From JAHFTW01 sp038046785 (GTDB lineage: Archaea > Thermoplasmatota > E2 > JACPAO01 > JAHFTW01), in contig JBBSVM010000002.1 in assembly GCA_038046785.1 (NCBI GenBank), positions 124,001 through 188,000 on the forward strand: a stretch of 64,000 nt of DNA, given 5' to 3'. Made by a program: the position numbers and the translations under genes. The notes beneath the pieces were generated by a model. It saw only the letters and a list, made by a program, of their open reading frames with translations, had not been told where the DNA came from and searched no databases. Below are positions 24,231-34,491 of the stretch, piece by piece; the first letter of the stretch is position 1, and every line of letters begins with the position of its first letter.

Positions 24231-25337
24231 TCAGGCGAGCGCGTGGACCGAGACGGTCTCGCGCTTCATGGTGCGGGCCGCTTTCTGCCAGCCAGCGATG
24301 CGGGTGGCGGAGATGGTGCCGGCGGTGAGGCGCACCTCGCGGGAATCGAGGTAGTCGTTGACCTGCTCGGCGAGACCGGTTGGGGTGCCACCCTTCAGGC
24401 CGTCGATGCCGTCGACGCCGCCCAGGGCGAGCGCCTCGGCGTACTGCGGGCCGATGCCGTTCACCATGATGAGCTCGGCCATGGTCTGCCACTCGTTGAC
24501 GGTCTCCTCGGGGACATCGATGGCGGTGGCGAGCGCCTCAGTGGGGGCGCGGTACAGCTCGTCCGTGGTGTGGACGCCGACACCCTGCAGGCGAGCGGCA
24601 AGCTTGGCGCCAATCCCCTCAATGGCCTCGACGGGGTGGGAGTCGCCCGTGTACCCCTCGGCCTCGTCGGCGTGTTCGTGCGCGCCGTGGCCGTGGCCGG
24701 CATGGCCGTGGTCGTCGTGCGATGCGGCCGCCAGTTCATCGGCGTCGAGCTTGCGCAGGAACGGCAGGCCGGTCTTGCTGTTCTCGCCGACGGCGTAGCC
24801 GTGCGGAATCTGGTCCTGCACGACGCCTTCCTTCGGCTCGTTCTTCGCGAAGAAGTAGAGCGGGTTGCCCTTCGAGGATTGGCGGGCGTAGAGCGTGTAG
24901 CCGTTGTGCGTGAACGGGCCGCCCGGGCCGCAGGAGCCGCCTTCGCAAGAGCAGTCGCCCTCGCAGCAGCAGGAGCCGTCCGAGCAGGAGGCGTCGCAGG
25001 TACAGTCGCCCTCGCAGCAGCAGTCAGAGCAGGAGTCGTCCGAGCAGCCGGAACCGCACGAGGCGTGGTCGCAGCATTCGCCCGTCTCGCAGCACGTGGG
25101 CAGGCAGCAGGCGCAGCCGTCGTCGCCGAGGTCGCGTCCGTCGGGGAGTGCGGCGGGCGGGGTCGCGATGACCTGGTGGCGGATGGGGCCGAAGATGCTG
25201 CGGCGCACCAGCAGGGTCGCAGTCGGCGTGTTGACGAGGACGCGGTTGTGGTGGACAACCTCGAAGCGCACGAGCGGGTTGCCGGGCGGCAGCGTCTCGT
25301 TCAGGTGTTCAAGGGCCCAGAAAGGAATGCGTGGCAT
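24231..25337 (-). CDS. Cysteine/histidine-rich protein with helix-hairpin-helix domain
   Basis: 368 residues, no signal peptide. Residues 1-72 are an unknown beta domain. Residues 75-136 hold 22 Cys among Gly, Ser, Asp and Glu, including two copies of CCCEGDC; this resembles a metallothionein. Residues 143-200 (NGYTLYAR ... GLPFLRKL) match a complete 61-residue protein encoded at 42178-42363. A His cluster follows (HDDHGHAGHGHGAHEH). The rest (about 235-345) is a double helix-hairpin-helix of the DUF4332 type (IEGIGAKLAARL, VNGIGPQYAEAL), which usually binds DNA or proteins. A metal-storing or metal-sensing DNA-associated protein is possible. It diverges from enolase. Confidence 0.8.
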   Translation of the reverse strand: MPRIPFWALEHLNETLPPGNPLVRFEVVHHNRVLVNTPTATLLVRRSIFGPIRHQVIATPPAALPDGRDLGDDGCACCLPTCCETGECCDHASCGSGCSDDSCSDCCCEGDCTCDASCSDGSCCCEGDCSCEGGSCGPGGPFTHNGYTLYARQSSKGNPLYFFAKNEPKEGVVQDQIPHGYAVGENSKTGLPFLRKLDADELAAASHDDHGHAGHGHGAHEHADEAEGYTGDSHPVEAIEGIGAKLAARLQGVGVHTTDELYRAPTEALATAIDVPEETVNEWQTMAELIMVNGIGPQYAEALALGGVDGIDGLKGGTPTGLAEQVNDYLDSREVRLTAGTISATRIAGWQKAARTMKRETVSVHALA

Positions 25338-25457
25338 GGGATGGCCTCACAAAAACGGAGGGCCTCCCCTCATAACCCCTTTTGGCCGCGGGCAGCCATT
25401 GTCCCAGGAGAGAACGTGAAACAACAGAGAGAAAAAATGCCGGTCGCCGCGCCCAAC

Positions 25458-25465
25458 CCTTTTGG
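25458..25465 (+). promoter_or_regulatory. TATA-like box of the enolase gene
   Basis: ccttttgg ends 24 bases before ATG 25489. A second, inverted ccccttttgg-like motif occurs 80 bases upstream. Confidence 0.4.
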
Positions 25466-25488
25466 CTTGCCCCCGGGTCGCCCCCGCG

Positions 25489-26772
<1,284 letters not shown>

Positions 26773-26837
26773 AGAACACCCGGTCCAGGCCAACGCCTGT
26801 CCACAAGCCTCAAGTCCGCGGGCCAGCCACGGCGGTC

Positions 26838-28142
26838 GTGCACTCGACACCGTTCGCCCTCGTGGCCGTCCTCCTCCTTGCCGGCTGCGCCTCCACCTCA
26901 CTCGATGAGGTCCTTGGACCGGGCGGCAATCCGCTCTCCCCGGCGGCTTTCGTGCGCATCGAATCGCTGGTCGCCTCCGACGACGGCGGAGCCGAGCCGA
27001 GTCTTGGTGTCACACCCGATGGCGTCCTCTTCACCACCCTTTTCGCCAACGTCTACCGCAGCCGCGACCTCGGTGCCACCTGGGAGAATCTCGGCGACCC
27101 GGCCCCGCTCTACCCCAACAACGATCCCGACCTCGCCGTCGACATTGATGGCACCGTTTGGGAGTCCCGTCTCTACGGCCTCGTCTGCAATGAGGCGTCG
27201 GTGAGCCGCGACCAAGGGGATTCCTGGACCACCTACCCGATTGCCTGCGTCGGTCCCGTCCACGACCGCCAATACGTCATCCCGACCACGGGCGGCGAGG
27301 CGTACCTCTACAGCCACCAACTCCCGACCTTCCAGCAGTTGGCGCTCAAGACGACCGACTACGGCGCCACCTGGATTCCCACCGGCCCCGCCGAGGGCAC
27401 CACACCGCACCACCTGCTCGTCAACGGCGGCTCCGGCTGGGGCGGCGGCGGATTCTGGAACCAGAACACCGGCTCCGTCTGGTTCACCTTCACCTACGCG
27501 GCCGGCCTTGTGAGCGGAACCACGCAGGCGGGCTACTCCGTCACCCACGACGGCGGAGCAACCTGGGAGCTGGCGGGCGCTGCGGCCCTCGACGGCGCCC
27601 AGCTCGGTCTCGGTCTGGTCACCGGCGCGGCCGACGATGCCGGCAACGTCTACCTCACCTGGGGCGAAGCGGAAGGGGATGCGGTCTCCATCTGGATGGC
27701 CGCGAGCCGCGACGACGGCGCCACGTGGCAACCCAAAGTGCGCGTGGATGCCAGCGCCGGCAGCAAGGTGTTCCCCGTCCTGGTGGCAGGCGAAGCGGGG
27801 CGCGTCGCCATTGCTTACTACGAAGGCTCCGAGGCCGCCTTCCCCGACACCATGATGGGAACCTGGAACGTCACCCTTGCCTACACGGACGACGCACTTG
27901 CCGCGACGCCGACCTGGTCGTACGGACAGCTCAACAGCGCCCCGATCAAGGAAGGCCCCATCTGCATCAGCGGAACCACCTGCACCGGCGACCGCGAGTT
28001 CGCCGACTACTTCGACGCCGTGCGGATGCCGGATGGCCGCGTCGCCGTGACCTACAACCTCTTGGATTCGGCGGACAGCCTGCGCAATGGCTTCGCCCTC
28101 ACCGAGGCCTCGCTCCTCGGCGCGCGCCCGGCCGCAATCTAA
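26838..28142 (+). CDS. Asp-box (BNR) repeat lipoprotein
   Basis: A 434-residue surface lipoprotein. GTG 26838 gives a signal with lipobox LAGC. The body is a predicted beta propeller with five Asp-box motifs of the form S-x-D-x-G-x-T-W: RSRDLGATW, VSRDQGDSW, KTTDYGATW, VTHDGGATW and ASRDDGATW. Such folds occur in sialidases and in sugar- or protein-binding surface proteins; the arginine triad and catalytic residues of sialidases are not evident, so binding is more likely than catalysis. The paralogue at 29509 lies on the far side of ftsZ. Confidence 0.75.
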   Translation: MHSTPFALVAVLLLAGCASTSLDEVLGPGGNPLSPAAFVRIESLVASDDGGAEPSLGVTPDGVLFTTLFANVYRSRDLGATWENLGDPAPLYPNNDPDLAVDIDGTVWESRLYGLVCNEASVSRDQGDSWTTYPIACVGPVHDRQYVIPTTGGEAYLYSHQLPTFQQLALKTTDYGATWIPTGPAEGTTPHHLLVNGGSGWGGGGFWNQNTGSVWFTFTYAAGLVSGTTQAGYSVTHDGGATWELAGAAALDGAQLGLGLVTGAADDAGNVYLTWGEAEGDAVSIWMAASRDDGATWQPKVRVDASAGSKVFPVLVAGEAGRVAIAYYEGSEAAFPDTMMGTWNVTLAYTDDALAATPTWSYGQLNSAPIKEGPICISGTTCTGDREFADYFDAVRMPDGRVAVTYNLLDSADSLRNGFALTEASLLGARPAAI

Positions 28143-28239
28143 CCCGAACAACCCCCATTTCATTTGGAAACCCTTATCCCGTTCCTTCTGGGTTGCCAGG
28201 AGTGGGATGGGGAGCGCAAGCTCCCTGGGGATGCACACA

Positions 28240-29373
28240 ATGAAGGACATCATTCGCGAAGCCGTGGCACGAGCCGAACTTGAGACCCGCACCGTTCAGA
28301 CCGGCTACGGCGGCGTCCTCTCCGCCCCGCAGGGCAAGGGTGCCCAGACCGAGCTGGAGTCGGTCCTGCAATCGCTCACCACCCGCATCAAAGTGGTCGG
28401 CTGCGGCGGCGCCGGCTCCAACACCATCCAGCGCTGCATGGAGGACGACCTCGGCGAGGGCGTCGAACTCGTTGCCCTCAACACCGACGCGCAGCATCTC
28501 CTCGCGGTCCGTGCCCCGCACAAGGTCCTCATCGGCCGCCACCTGACCCGCGGCCTCGGCGCCGGCGCGCTTCCCCAGATTGGCGAAGAGGCTGCCCTCG
28601 AGACCGAGGCGGACCTGCGCGCCCACGTTGCCGGCCAGGACATCGTCTTCGTCACCTGCGGCCTCGGCGGCGGCACCGGCACCGGCTCCGCCCCCGTCGT
28701 CGCCAAGCTCGCCCGCGAAGCAGGCGCGCTCACCATCGCGGTCTGCAGCCTGCCCTTCCGCTACGAGGGCGCCGTGCGCATGGAGAACGCCGAAGCGGGT
28801 CTCGCCCGCATGCGCGACGTCTGCGACACCGTCATCGTCATCCCGAACGACAAGCTGCTCGAGATTGCCCCCCGCCTGCCGCTCGCCCAGGCCTTCAAGG
28901 TCGCCGACGGCGTCCTGATGCGCTGCATCAAGGGCATCACCGAAATCATCACCAAGCCCGGCCTCGTCAACCGCGACTTCGCGGATCTGAAGACCATCAT
29001 GAAGCGCGGCGGAGTCGCCATGATCGGCATCGGCGAATCGGACGGCAAAGAGCGCGCCCGCGACGCCGTCCTCGAGGCGCTCAACTCGCCCCTCCTCGAC
29101 GTCGACATTTCGGACGCCACCGGCGCCCTCGTCATGGTGGTGGGCGGCCGCGACATGACGATGCAGGAAGCGATGCAGGCGGTCCAAGAAGTGCACGAGC
29201 GCGTCAACCGCGACGCCCGCGTCCTGTTTGGCGCCCGCATCGACGAAGCGATGGACCGCGCCATCCGCGTCATGCTCGTCATCACCGGCGTCAAGTCGCG
29301 CCAAATCCTCGGCCCCACGCCGCAGAAAGTGGAGAAACAGCGCAAAGAAATGGGCCTGGACTTCGTGCTTTAG
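28240..29373 (+). CDS. ftsZ: Cell division protein FtsZ
   Basis: The tubulin-like GTPase that forms the division ring (377 residues from this start). Nucleotide motifs are GCGGAGSNT near residue 54, NTDAQHL near 81, and the tubulin signature GGGTGTGSAP (143-152). The synergy loop NRDFADLKTIM carries the catalytic Asp for GTP hydrolysis. The C-terminal domain ends shortly after VITGVKSRQI, with a brief basic tail. In-frame ATGs exist at 28207 and 28231; the promoter-like aacccttatcc ending near 28179 would favour 28207, while a GGGG at 28227-28230 suits 28240. Which archaeal FtsZ paralogue it is cannot be decided without an alignment. Confidence 0.95.
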   Translation: MKDIIREAVARAELETRTVQTGYGGVLSAPQGKGAQTELESVLQSLTTRIKVVGCGGAGSNTIQRCMEDDLGEGVELVALNTDAQHLLAVRAPHKVLIGRHLTRGLGAGALPQIGEEAALETEADLRAHVAGQDIVFVTCGLGGGTGTGSAPVVAKLAREAGALTIAVCSLPFRYEGAVRMENAEAGLARMRDVCDTVIVIPNDKLLEIAPRLPLAQAFKVADGVLMRCIKGITEIITKPGLVNRDFADLKTIMKRGGVAMIGIGESDGKERARDAVLEALNSPLLDVDISDATGALVMVVGGRDMTMQEAMQAVQEVHERVNRDARVLFGARIDEAMDRAIRVMLVITGVKSRQILGPTPQKVEKQRKEMGLDFVL

Positions 29374-29394
29374 AACAGCCCCACTCCGACGCGG

Positions 29395-29461
29395 TCGCAG
29401 ATTGCGCAGATTTCTCAGATTGACGCCGTTGGTGAATCTGCGCAATCTGTGAAATCTGCGA
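29395..29461. repeat. Palindromic 9-base-unit repeat, copy B
   Basis: Units tcgcagatt, gcgcagatt, tctcagatt (29395-29421), a 13-base loop, then aatctgcgc, aatctgtga, aatctgcga (29435-29461). It starts 21 bases after the ftsZ stop and ends shortly before the next lipoprotein gene. Confidence 0.85.
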
Positions 29462-29508
29462 CCGAAGGTCGTCACAACGCTGAAGCAGGGTGGACCGTGC
29501 CGAACTCC

Positions 29509-30927
29509 ATGCGCAACCTCCTGGCGGTCCTTCTCGTCGCCGCCGCCCTCGCCGGATGCATGTCGAGCACGCCTCCCGCTACCGATGGCCCCGCCACGGG
29601 CAACGACTCCGCCGCCCTTCCGACTTTCTTCGTGAACTCGGTTGGCGAGCAGGGACCGGAGCCGACTCTCGGTGTCACCTCGGACGGCGCCATCTTCTTC
29701 CAGGCGCTTGAGAAGACCATGAAGTCCATCGACGGCGGCCGCACCTGGAGCAACGTCAACCCCGCCTACGCCCTGCCCACCACGCTGGATCCCTTCCTCT
29801 GGGTGGATCCGACGACCGATCGCGTCTTCTCCGACCAGCTCTACGTCGCCTGCAGCTACCTCCTCTACACGGACGATGGCGGCGCCACTTGGGTCCCCAA
29901 CCCGCTCGCCTGCGGCTCCCCCGTCAACGACCACCAGAAGATTGCCACCGGCTCCTACGTCGCGGGCGGCCCGCTCGACCTCGCAACACCGGTCAAACCC
30001 TACCCCAACCTGGTCTACTACGCCATCAACGGCATCGCGGACTCCCGCGTCGGCATCAGCCTCGACGGCGGCCAGACCTTCCCCATCGTCTCCGAATCGT
30101 TCCCCGCCGTGCAGCTGCCCGGTGGCGACTCGCCCGACTGCGGTGGCGGCCTGCACGGCAACATCGTCGCCGGCCCCGACGGCACCGTCTACGTCCCGAG
30201 CCGCAGCAGCTGCGCCGGCCCGGACGAGGGAACACTTGGCGGCCCGGTCGTGGCGCGCAGTCTCGACAACGGCCTCACCTGGACCAACACGGTCGTCGCG
30301 GCGGACATCGGCACCCCCGATCACGACAAGAACCCGGACCTCGCCGTGGACACGGAGAACACCGTCTACATCACCTTCCCCGGCGGCGACAACCGGCTCT
30401 ACCTCGCCCACTCGGTGGACCACGGTGCCACCTGGAGCCAGGCGGTCCTGGTCAGCGACGGCCTCGGCACGGTCACCATGCCGGCCCTCGCTGCAGGCTC
30501 GCCCGGCCGCGTCGCCATGGCCTACTACGGCGTTGCGGACCCCAACGAGCGCGCCGTCCCCGACTTCGTGAACGAGACCGCACGCTGGAGCCTCTTCGTC
30601 ACCTACAGCCTCGACGCGCTCAGCGACACGCCGACCTTCACCACCATCCAAGTCACCGGCGACGACCCCATCCAGGTCGGCGGCATCAGCACCAACTCGG
30701 GCGACGCCCCCGCCGGAAGCCGCAACCTGCTCGACTTCATCGACCTGCAAATCGATGCCGAAGGGCGCGTCTTCGTCGCCTTCGCCGATGGCTGCACCTC
30801 GGACGTCTGCCGCGGCCCTGACGCGAAGCCCGAGGACTCCCGCGACGCCCTTGGCATCGTCGCCATTGGCCAGTCGGGACCAAGCCTGTTCGCGGACAAG
30901 GGCGAACTCGCGCCGCTCCTCGCCTGA
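29509..30927 (+). CDS. Asp-box (BNR) repeat lipoprotein (paralogue)
   Basis: 472 residues with signal and lipobox LAGC. Five Asp-boxes are seen: KSIDGGRTW, YTDDGGATW, ISLDGGQTF, RSLDNGLTW and HSVDHGATW, so again a beta propeller on the cell surface. Related in layout to the gene at 26838 but clearly diverged. The frame is open further upstream into repeat copy B; ATG 29509 is chosen because it begins the signal peptide. Ligand unknown. Confidence 0.75.
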   Translation: MRNLLAVLLVAAALAGCMSSTPPATDGPATGNDSAALPTFFVNSVGEQGPEPTLGVTSDGAIFFQALEKTMKSIDGGRTWSNVNPAYALPTTLDPFLWVDPTTDRVFSDQLYVACSYLLYTDDGGATWVPNPLACGSPVNDHQKIATGSYVAGGPLDLATPVKPYPNLVYYAINGIADSRVGISLDGGQTFPIVSESFPAVQLPGGDSPDCGGGLHGNIVAGPDGTVYVPSRSSCAGPDEGTLGGPVVARSLDNGLTWTNTVVAADIGTPDHDKNPDLAVDTENTVYITFPGGDNRLYLAHSVDHGATWSQAVLVSDGLGTVTMPALAAGSPGRVAMAYYGVADPNERAVPDFVNETARWSLFVTYSLDALSDTPTFTTIQVTGDDPIQVGGISTNSGDAPAGSRNLLDFIDLQIDAEGRVFVAFADGCTSDVCRGPDAKPEDSRDALGIVAIGQSGPSLFADKGELAPLLA

Positions 30928-31028
30928 GTGGATGCGCAGAAGCGCGCGTTCGGCGCGTCAGCCCTTTCGACCCTGGGAACAAGTCGTCCACGAAAGACGC
31001 TATAACCGACCCATCGGTGGGTCGCGCG

Positions 31029-31658
31029 ATGCCCAGCCGTCGCGACCATGACGTTCCCGCCGCCACCATCTCGGCCACCATTGGCGTCTTCCTGATTCTG
31101 GTGAGCTTGCCGTTCGCGGTGCTGGCCTACCAGGACCTGGAATCGAACGCCAGCGAATTCCTCGTCTCCTGGAGCGAACGCAACGCGGTGACGGACCCGA
31201 CCAGCCCGGGCCAACCGGCCGCTTCGGTGCGCATCGCCGATGGCCTTCCCGCCGTTGTCCGGATCACCTCGACCGCGTGCGCGGACTCCCCCGGTCCCGG
31301 CCAGAACTCGGCCCAGCTCACGGTCAACCTCAAGCGCACGGTGAACGGCGTCACCACCGACCTCGGCAGCAAGCAGTACACGTGCGCCACCGCCTCGGGT
31401 GACCTCGTGAGCAACCGCACGCTCGCTCCCGACGTTGGCGCCATCACCGGCCAAGACATCGCCGACGCCGCGAGCAACCTCGCCGACCGCGTCGCCGCAG
31501 GTCTCGTCACCGCCGAATACACCGCCACCGTGGTCGCCACCCGCTCGGCCGCCCAGGTGCCCGGCATCCCGCTGCCCAACCTCCAGTCCACGCTCACCGC
31601 CACCGTCCAGCTCAGCGTGACAACCTGGGCCCCCACCCTCGCGGAGGCGGCCGAATGA
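31029..31658 (+). CDS. Secreted or membrane-anchored protein, pilin-like N-terminus
   Basis: 209 residues. One N-terminal hydrophobic helix (ATISATIGVFLILVSLPFAVLAY) after a short basic start (PSRRDHDV), then a beta-rich exported domain with two Cys (STACADS, KQYTCAT) that may pair. The arrangement resembles archaeal type IV pilin-like proteins, but no processing motif is certain. ATG 31029 follows ctataacc (31001-31008) by about 22 bases. Its stop overlaps the start of the transporter gene by four bases (ATGA), so the two are coupled; it could be an accessory subunit of that transporter. Confidence 0.6.
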   Translation: MPSRRDHDVPAATISATIGVFLILVSLPFAVLAYQDLESNASEFLVSWSERNAVTDPTSPGQPAASVRIADGLPAVVRITSTACADSPGPGQNSAQLTVNLKRTVNGVTTDLGSKQYTCATASGDLVSNRTLAPDVGAITGQDIADAASNLADRVAAGLVTAEYTATVVATRSAAQVPGIPLPNLQSTLTATVQLSVTTWAPTLAEAAE

Positions 31659-33295
31659 CCGTCCTGCGCCGCGGCTTCGCCCGCTTGGGCTACAAGAAGA
31701 ACATCGACCGCCTCCTCGAGGAGTCGCGCAGCAAGTCCGGCCTTGCCAAGACGCTTGGCAGCAAGGACCTCATCGTTCTCGGTGTCGCTGGCATCATCGG
31801 CGCCGGCATCTTCGTCCTCATCGGCCAAGGCATTGAGAAGGCGGGCGTTGGCGTCATCCCTGCCTTCGTCGTCGCCGCCGCCATCTGCGCCGTCGCCGGC
31901 TTCGCCTACGCCGAACTCGCCGCCGCCATTCCGGCTTCAGGTTCCGCCTACGCGTACATCTACACTGCCATCGGCGAGCTGCCGGGCTGGATGGTCGCCT
32001 GGGCGCTCATCCTCGAATACGCCGTCGGCGCCGTCGCGGTCGCCATCGGCTGGCGCAACAACCTGCTGGCACTCATCAACCAGTTCAAGGACACCGACCC
32101 CGTTACCGACATCTTCGCCAACGCGGACTCGCCGGCGCTCTACTGGTTCACGCACAGCCCGCTCGAATCGGTGACGCTCACCGACGGAACGGTCCTCAAT
32201 GGCATCCTGAATCTGCCCAGCATCCTCATCGTCATCCTCTGCACGCTCTTGCTGGTGCGCGGCACGAAGGAGTCGGCGAAGTTCACCTTCGTCCTCGTCA
32301 TCATCAAGGTCGCCATCCTGCTGCTCGCCATCGTGGGCGGCTTCCTCGCCTTCGACGCAGCCAACTTCGATGATCCCTTCCCGCACCCCATCCCGTCGGC
32401 TCCTGACCTGCCCGACACGCGCGAATTCTTCCCCGCCATCCAAGGCGTCTTCGCGGCGGCGGCCATCATGTTCTTCGCTTACATTGGCTTCGACTCCGTC
32501 TCGACGACGGCGGAGGAGACCCGCAACCCGAAGAAGGACCTGCCGCGCGGCATCCTGGGCAGCCTGTTCATCACGACCGCCCTCTACGTCCTCGCCGCCG
32601 CGGCGCTCACCAGCGCTGCGAACTGGCAAACATTCGTCGGCGACTCCGTGGCCGCCACCAACGCCAAGGGCGAACCGTTTGGCTTCGTCTTCGAGCAGAA
32701 CGGCTTCCTCGAAATCGGCGGCTTCGGATACGGCGCTCTCCTGGTGCGCATCGGCGCCCTCATCGGCACCACCTCCGTGCTCCTCGTGCTCATTCTCGGC
32801 GGTGTTCGCGTCTTCTTCAACATGAGCCGCGACGGCCTGCTGCCCTCCTGGATGAGCAAGGTCTCGGCGCGCGGAGCTCCCGCCAAAACCACCCTGCTGT
32901 ACGGCGGCTTCACCGTGCTGTTCGCCGGTCTGCTCACGCTTGGCTCGGCGGTGGACCTGGTGAACATCGGAACCCTGTTCGCGTTCTTCATGGTCATCCT
33001 CGCTGTCTGGGTGTTCCGCATCCGCCGCCCCGACGTGGAGCGGCCGTTCCGCATGCCGCTCTGGCCGGTCTTCAAGGACTCCAAGGGACGCCCCTACCTG
33101 CCTGTGCTGAGCATGCTTGGCATGCTCGGCGTCGCCGCGCTCATCTTCAGCCTGAACGCCTTCACGCTGCTTGCGTCCGTCGTCTGGGCCGGCCTGGGCT
33201 TCATCGTCTACGCTCTCTACGGCGTGCGCAACAGCAACGAGGCGCGCGAACGCTTCGCCCTGAAGCCCGCCGCGGATGTGGACGGCGACGAGTAG
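31655..33295 (+). CDS. APC superfamily amino-acid transporter (CAT-like)
   Basis: A 546-residue transporter with about twelve membrane helices, of the cationic amino-acid transporter branch of the APC superfamily. Substrate-binding features include the unwound first helix GVAGIIGAGIFVLIG and the sixth helix segment MFFAYIGFDSVSTTAEETRNP typical of CAT proteins. A long loop (about 155-190) precedes helix 5. It should import amino acids with protons or sodium. It is translationally coupled to the preceding exported protein gene. The exact substrate cannot be read from sequence. Confidence 0.9.
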   Translation: MTVLRRGFARLGYKKNIDRLLEESRSKSGLAKTLGSKDLIVLGVAGIIGAGIFVLIGQGIEKAGVGVIPAFVVAAAICAVAGFAYAELAAAIPASGSAYAYIYTAIGELPGWMVAWALILEYAVGAVAVAIGWRNNLLALINQFKDTDPVTDIFANADSPALYWFTHSPLESVTLTDGTVLNGILNLPSILIVILCTLLLVRGTKESAKFTFVLVIIKVAILLLAIVGGFLAFDAANFDDPFPHPIPSAPDLPDTREFFPAIQGVFAAAAIMFFAYIGFDSVSTTAEETRNPKKDLPRGILGSLFITTALYVLAAAALTSAANWQTFVGDSVAATNAKGEPFGFVFEQNGFLEIGGFGYGALLVRIGALIGTTSVLLVLILGGVRVFFNMSRDGLLPSWMSKVSARGAPAKTTLLYGGFTVLFAGLLTLGSAVDLVNIGTLFAFFMVILAVWVFRIRRPDVERPFRMPLWPVFKDSKGRPYLPVLSMLGMLGVAALIFSLNAFTLLASVVWAGLGFIVYALYGVRNSNEARERFALKPAADVDGDE

Positions 33296-33347
33296 GCGAC
33301 CGTCCCAAGGGAACGGTTAAACGGACCCCCTAAGTCGCGCTGGCATC

Positions 33348-33692
33348 ATGACGGACCCGAACCAGCCCATCCCGCCCGCCGGCACCGCCGACGACGAGGA
33401 AGAGTTGGACATCGAGGAGGAGCCCAAGCAGGCCCCCCGCGCCAAGGTCGCTCCCGCCAGTGCCAAGCTGGTGGACCGCGCCTGGGCCGCCCAGAAGAAC
33501 CTCGAGTCGCGCATGGCCGGCCTCACCCGCGGCCGCTTCGCGCGTGTCCTCAAGATGGCGCGCAAGCCGGAGCCGGAAGAGTTCCGCCAATCCTCCATCA
33601 TCGTCCTGGTCGGCATCGGCGTCATCGGCGCCTTTGGCTTCTTCACCTACCTCTTCATGCAGTGGCTCCTGAGCGCCCTCGGCGCCGCCTAA
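33348..33692 (+). CDS. secE: Protein translocase subunit SecE
   Basis: 114 residues. An acidic N-terminal extension precedes the family's amphipathic helix (LTRGRFARVLKMARKPEPEEF) and a single membrane helix (IIVLVGIGVIGAFGFFTYLFM). SecE clamps the two halves of the SecY channel. It lies directly before spt5, the classic archaeal order. The box ggttaaacgg lies about 27 bases before the ATG. The acidic extension is longer than in most archaeal SecE. Confidence 0.9.
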   Translation: MTDPNQPIPPAGTADDEEELDIEEEPKQAPRAKVAPASAKLVDRAWAAQKNLESRMAGLTRGRFARVLKMARKPEPEEFRQSSIIVLVGIGVIGAFGFFTYLFMQWLLSALGAA

Positions 33693-33798
33693 CGGAAGCC
33701 GGTCCAGCCAAACGGTGAAATAGCGGCGGTCAGTCGCGCGCTTGCTCTTTTGGGGTTTTGAACCTCCAGCGGAGCGCCAATCGAGCGCGGTGAACCCC

Positions 33799-34491
33799 AT
33801 GGACGACAACCTCGGCATCCTCCCAACCAAGGACGAACTGGCCACGAAGGCCAAGGCAAAGACCGAGCCTGCCGCTCCCGCCGTCGTCGCCGCGCCCAAG
33901 CCCGCCAAGAAGCGCGCCAAGGACCGCAAGACCGATCTCGACGCCGAGCCGGAAGTGCGCACCGGCGCCATGCTGCTCGCGCTCAAGACCCAGGTCGGCC
34001 AGGAGCGCCGCGTCGCTGAGGCCTTCGGCGGCAAAGCGAAGCGGTTCAAGCTCCCCGTCCTCGGCCTGCTCTGGGCCACCGAGCTGCGTGGCCTCGTCTT
34101 CATCGAGACCACCGACCCGCTCGCCGTCGAGAAGGGCATCCGCGGCGTCAGCTACGCACGCGGCCTCATGAACCACAGCCTCGAAGTGCGCGACGAAGAT
34201 GGCAAGGTCGTGCGCAAGAACGGCGTCACCGTCACGAAGAAGGAGTTCGTCGAGATTCCCTTCAGCGACATCAGCCGCTTCCTCACCCCTGCCTCCGCCG
34301 TCGCCAAGATTTCCGAGGGCGACATCGTCGAACTGGTCTCCGGACCGTTCCGCGGTGAGAAGGCCAAGGTCACCCGCGTCGACGACACCCGCGAAGAGAT
34401 CACGGTCGAGCTCGTCGAATCGATGGTGCCCATCCCCATCACGACGAAGGGCGAGCAGGTGCGCGTTCTGCAGAAGAGCGGCGGCGCGTAG
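33799..34491 (+). CDS. spt5: Transcription elongation factor Spt5 (NusG homologue)
   Basis: 230 residues. A Lys/Ala-rich N-terminal extension (1-55) precedes the NGN domain (GAMLLALKTQVGQERRVAEAF to GVSYARGLM) and the C-terminal KOW domain (ISEGDIVELVSGPFRGEKAKV), which binds ribosome-linked partners. Spt5 with Spt4 keeps RNA polymerase processive. An inserted stretch (about 115-160) includes RKNGVTVTKKEFVEIPFSD. ATG 33799 is chosen; an in-frame GTG at 33790 and TTG 33742 are alternatives. Archaeal spt5 is often followed by L11 and L1 genes; here it is followed by a non-coding region instead. Confidence 0.93.
   Translation: MDDNLGILPTKDELATKAKAKTEPAAPAVVAAPKPAKKRAKDRKTDLDAEPEVRTGAMLLALKTQVGQERRVAEAFGGKAKRFKLPVLGLLWATELRGLVFIETTDPLAVEKGIRGVSYARGLMNHSLEVRDEDGKVVRKNGVTVTKKEFVEIPFSDISRFLTPASAVAKISEGDIVELVSGPFRGEKAKVTRVDDTREEITVELVESMVPIPITTKGEQVRVLQKSGGA

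Noticed and set aside
28174..30750. An 858-codon open frame on the minus strand across ftsZ and the following lipoprotein
   Set aside because: It is the shadow of GC-rich genes on the other strand; composition is Val/Gly/Glu/Asp/Arg-biased with no domain, while the plus-strand proteins are clearly conserved families.
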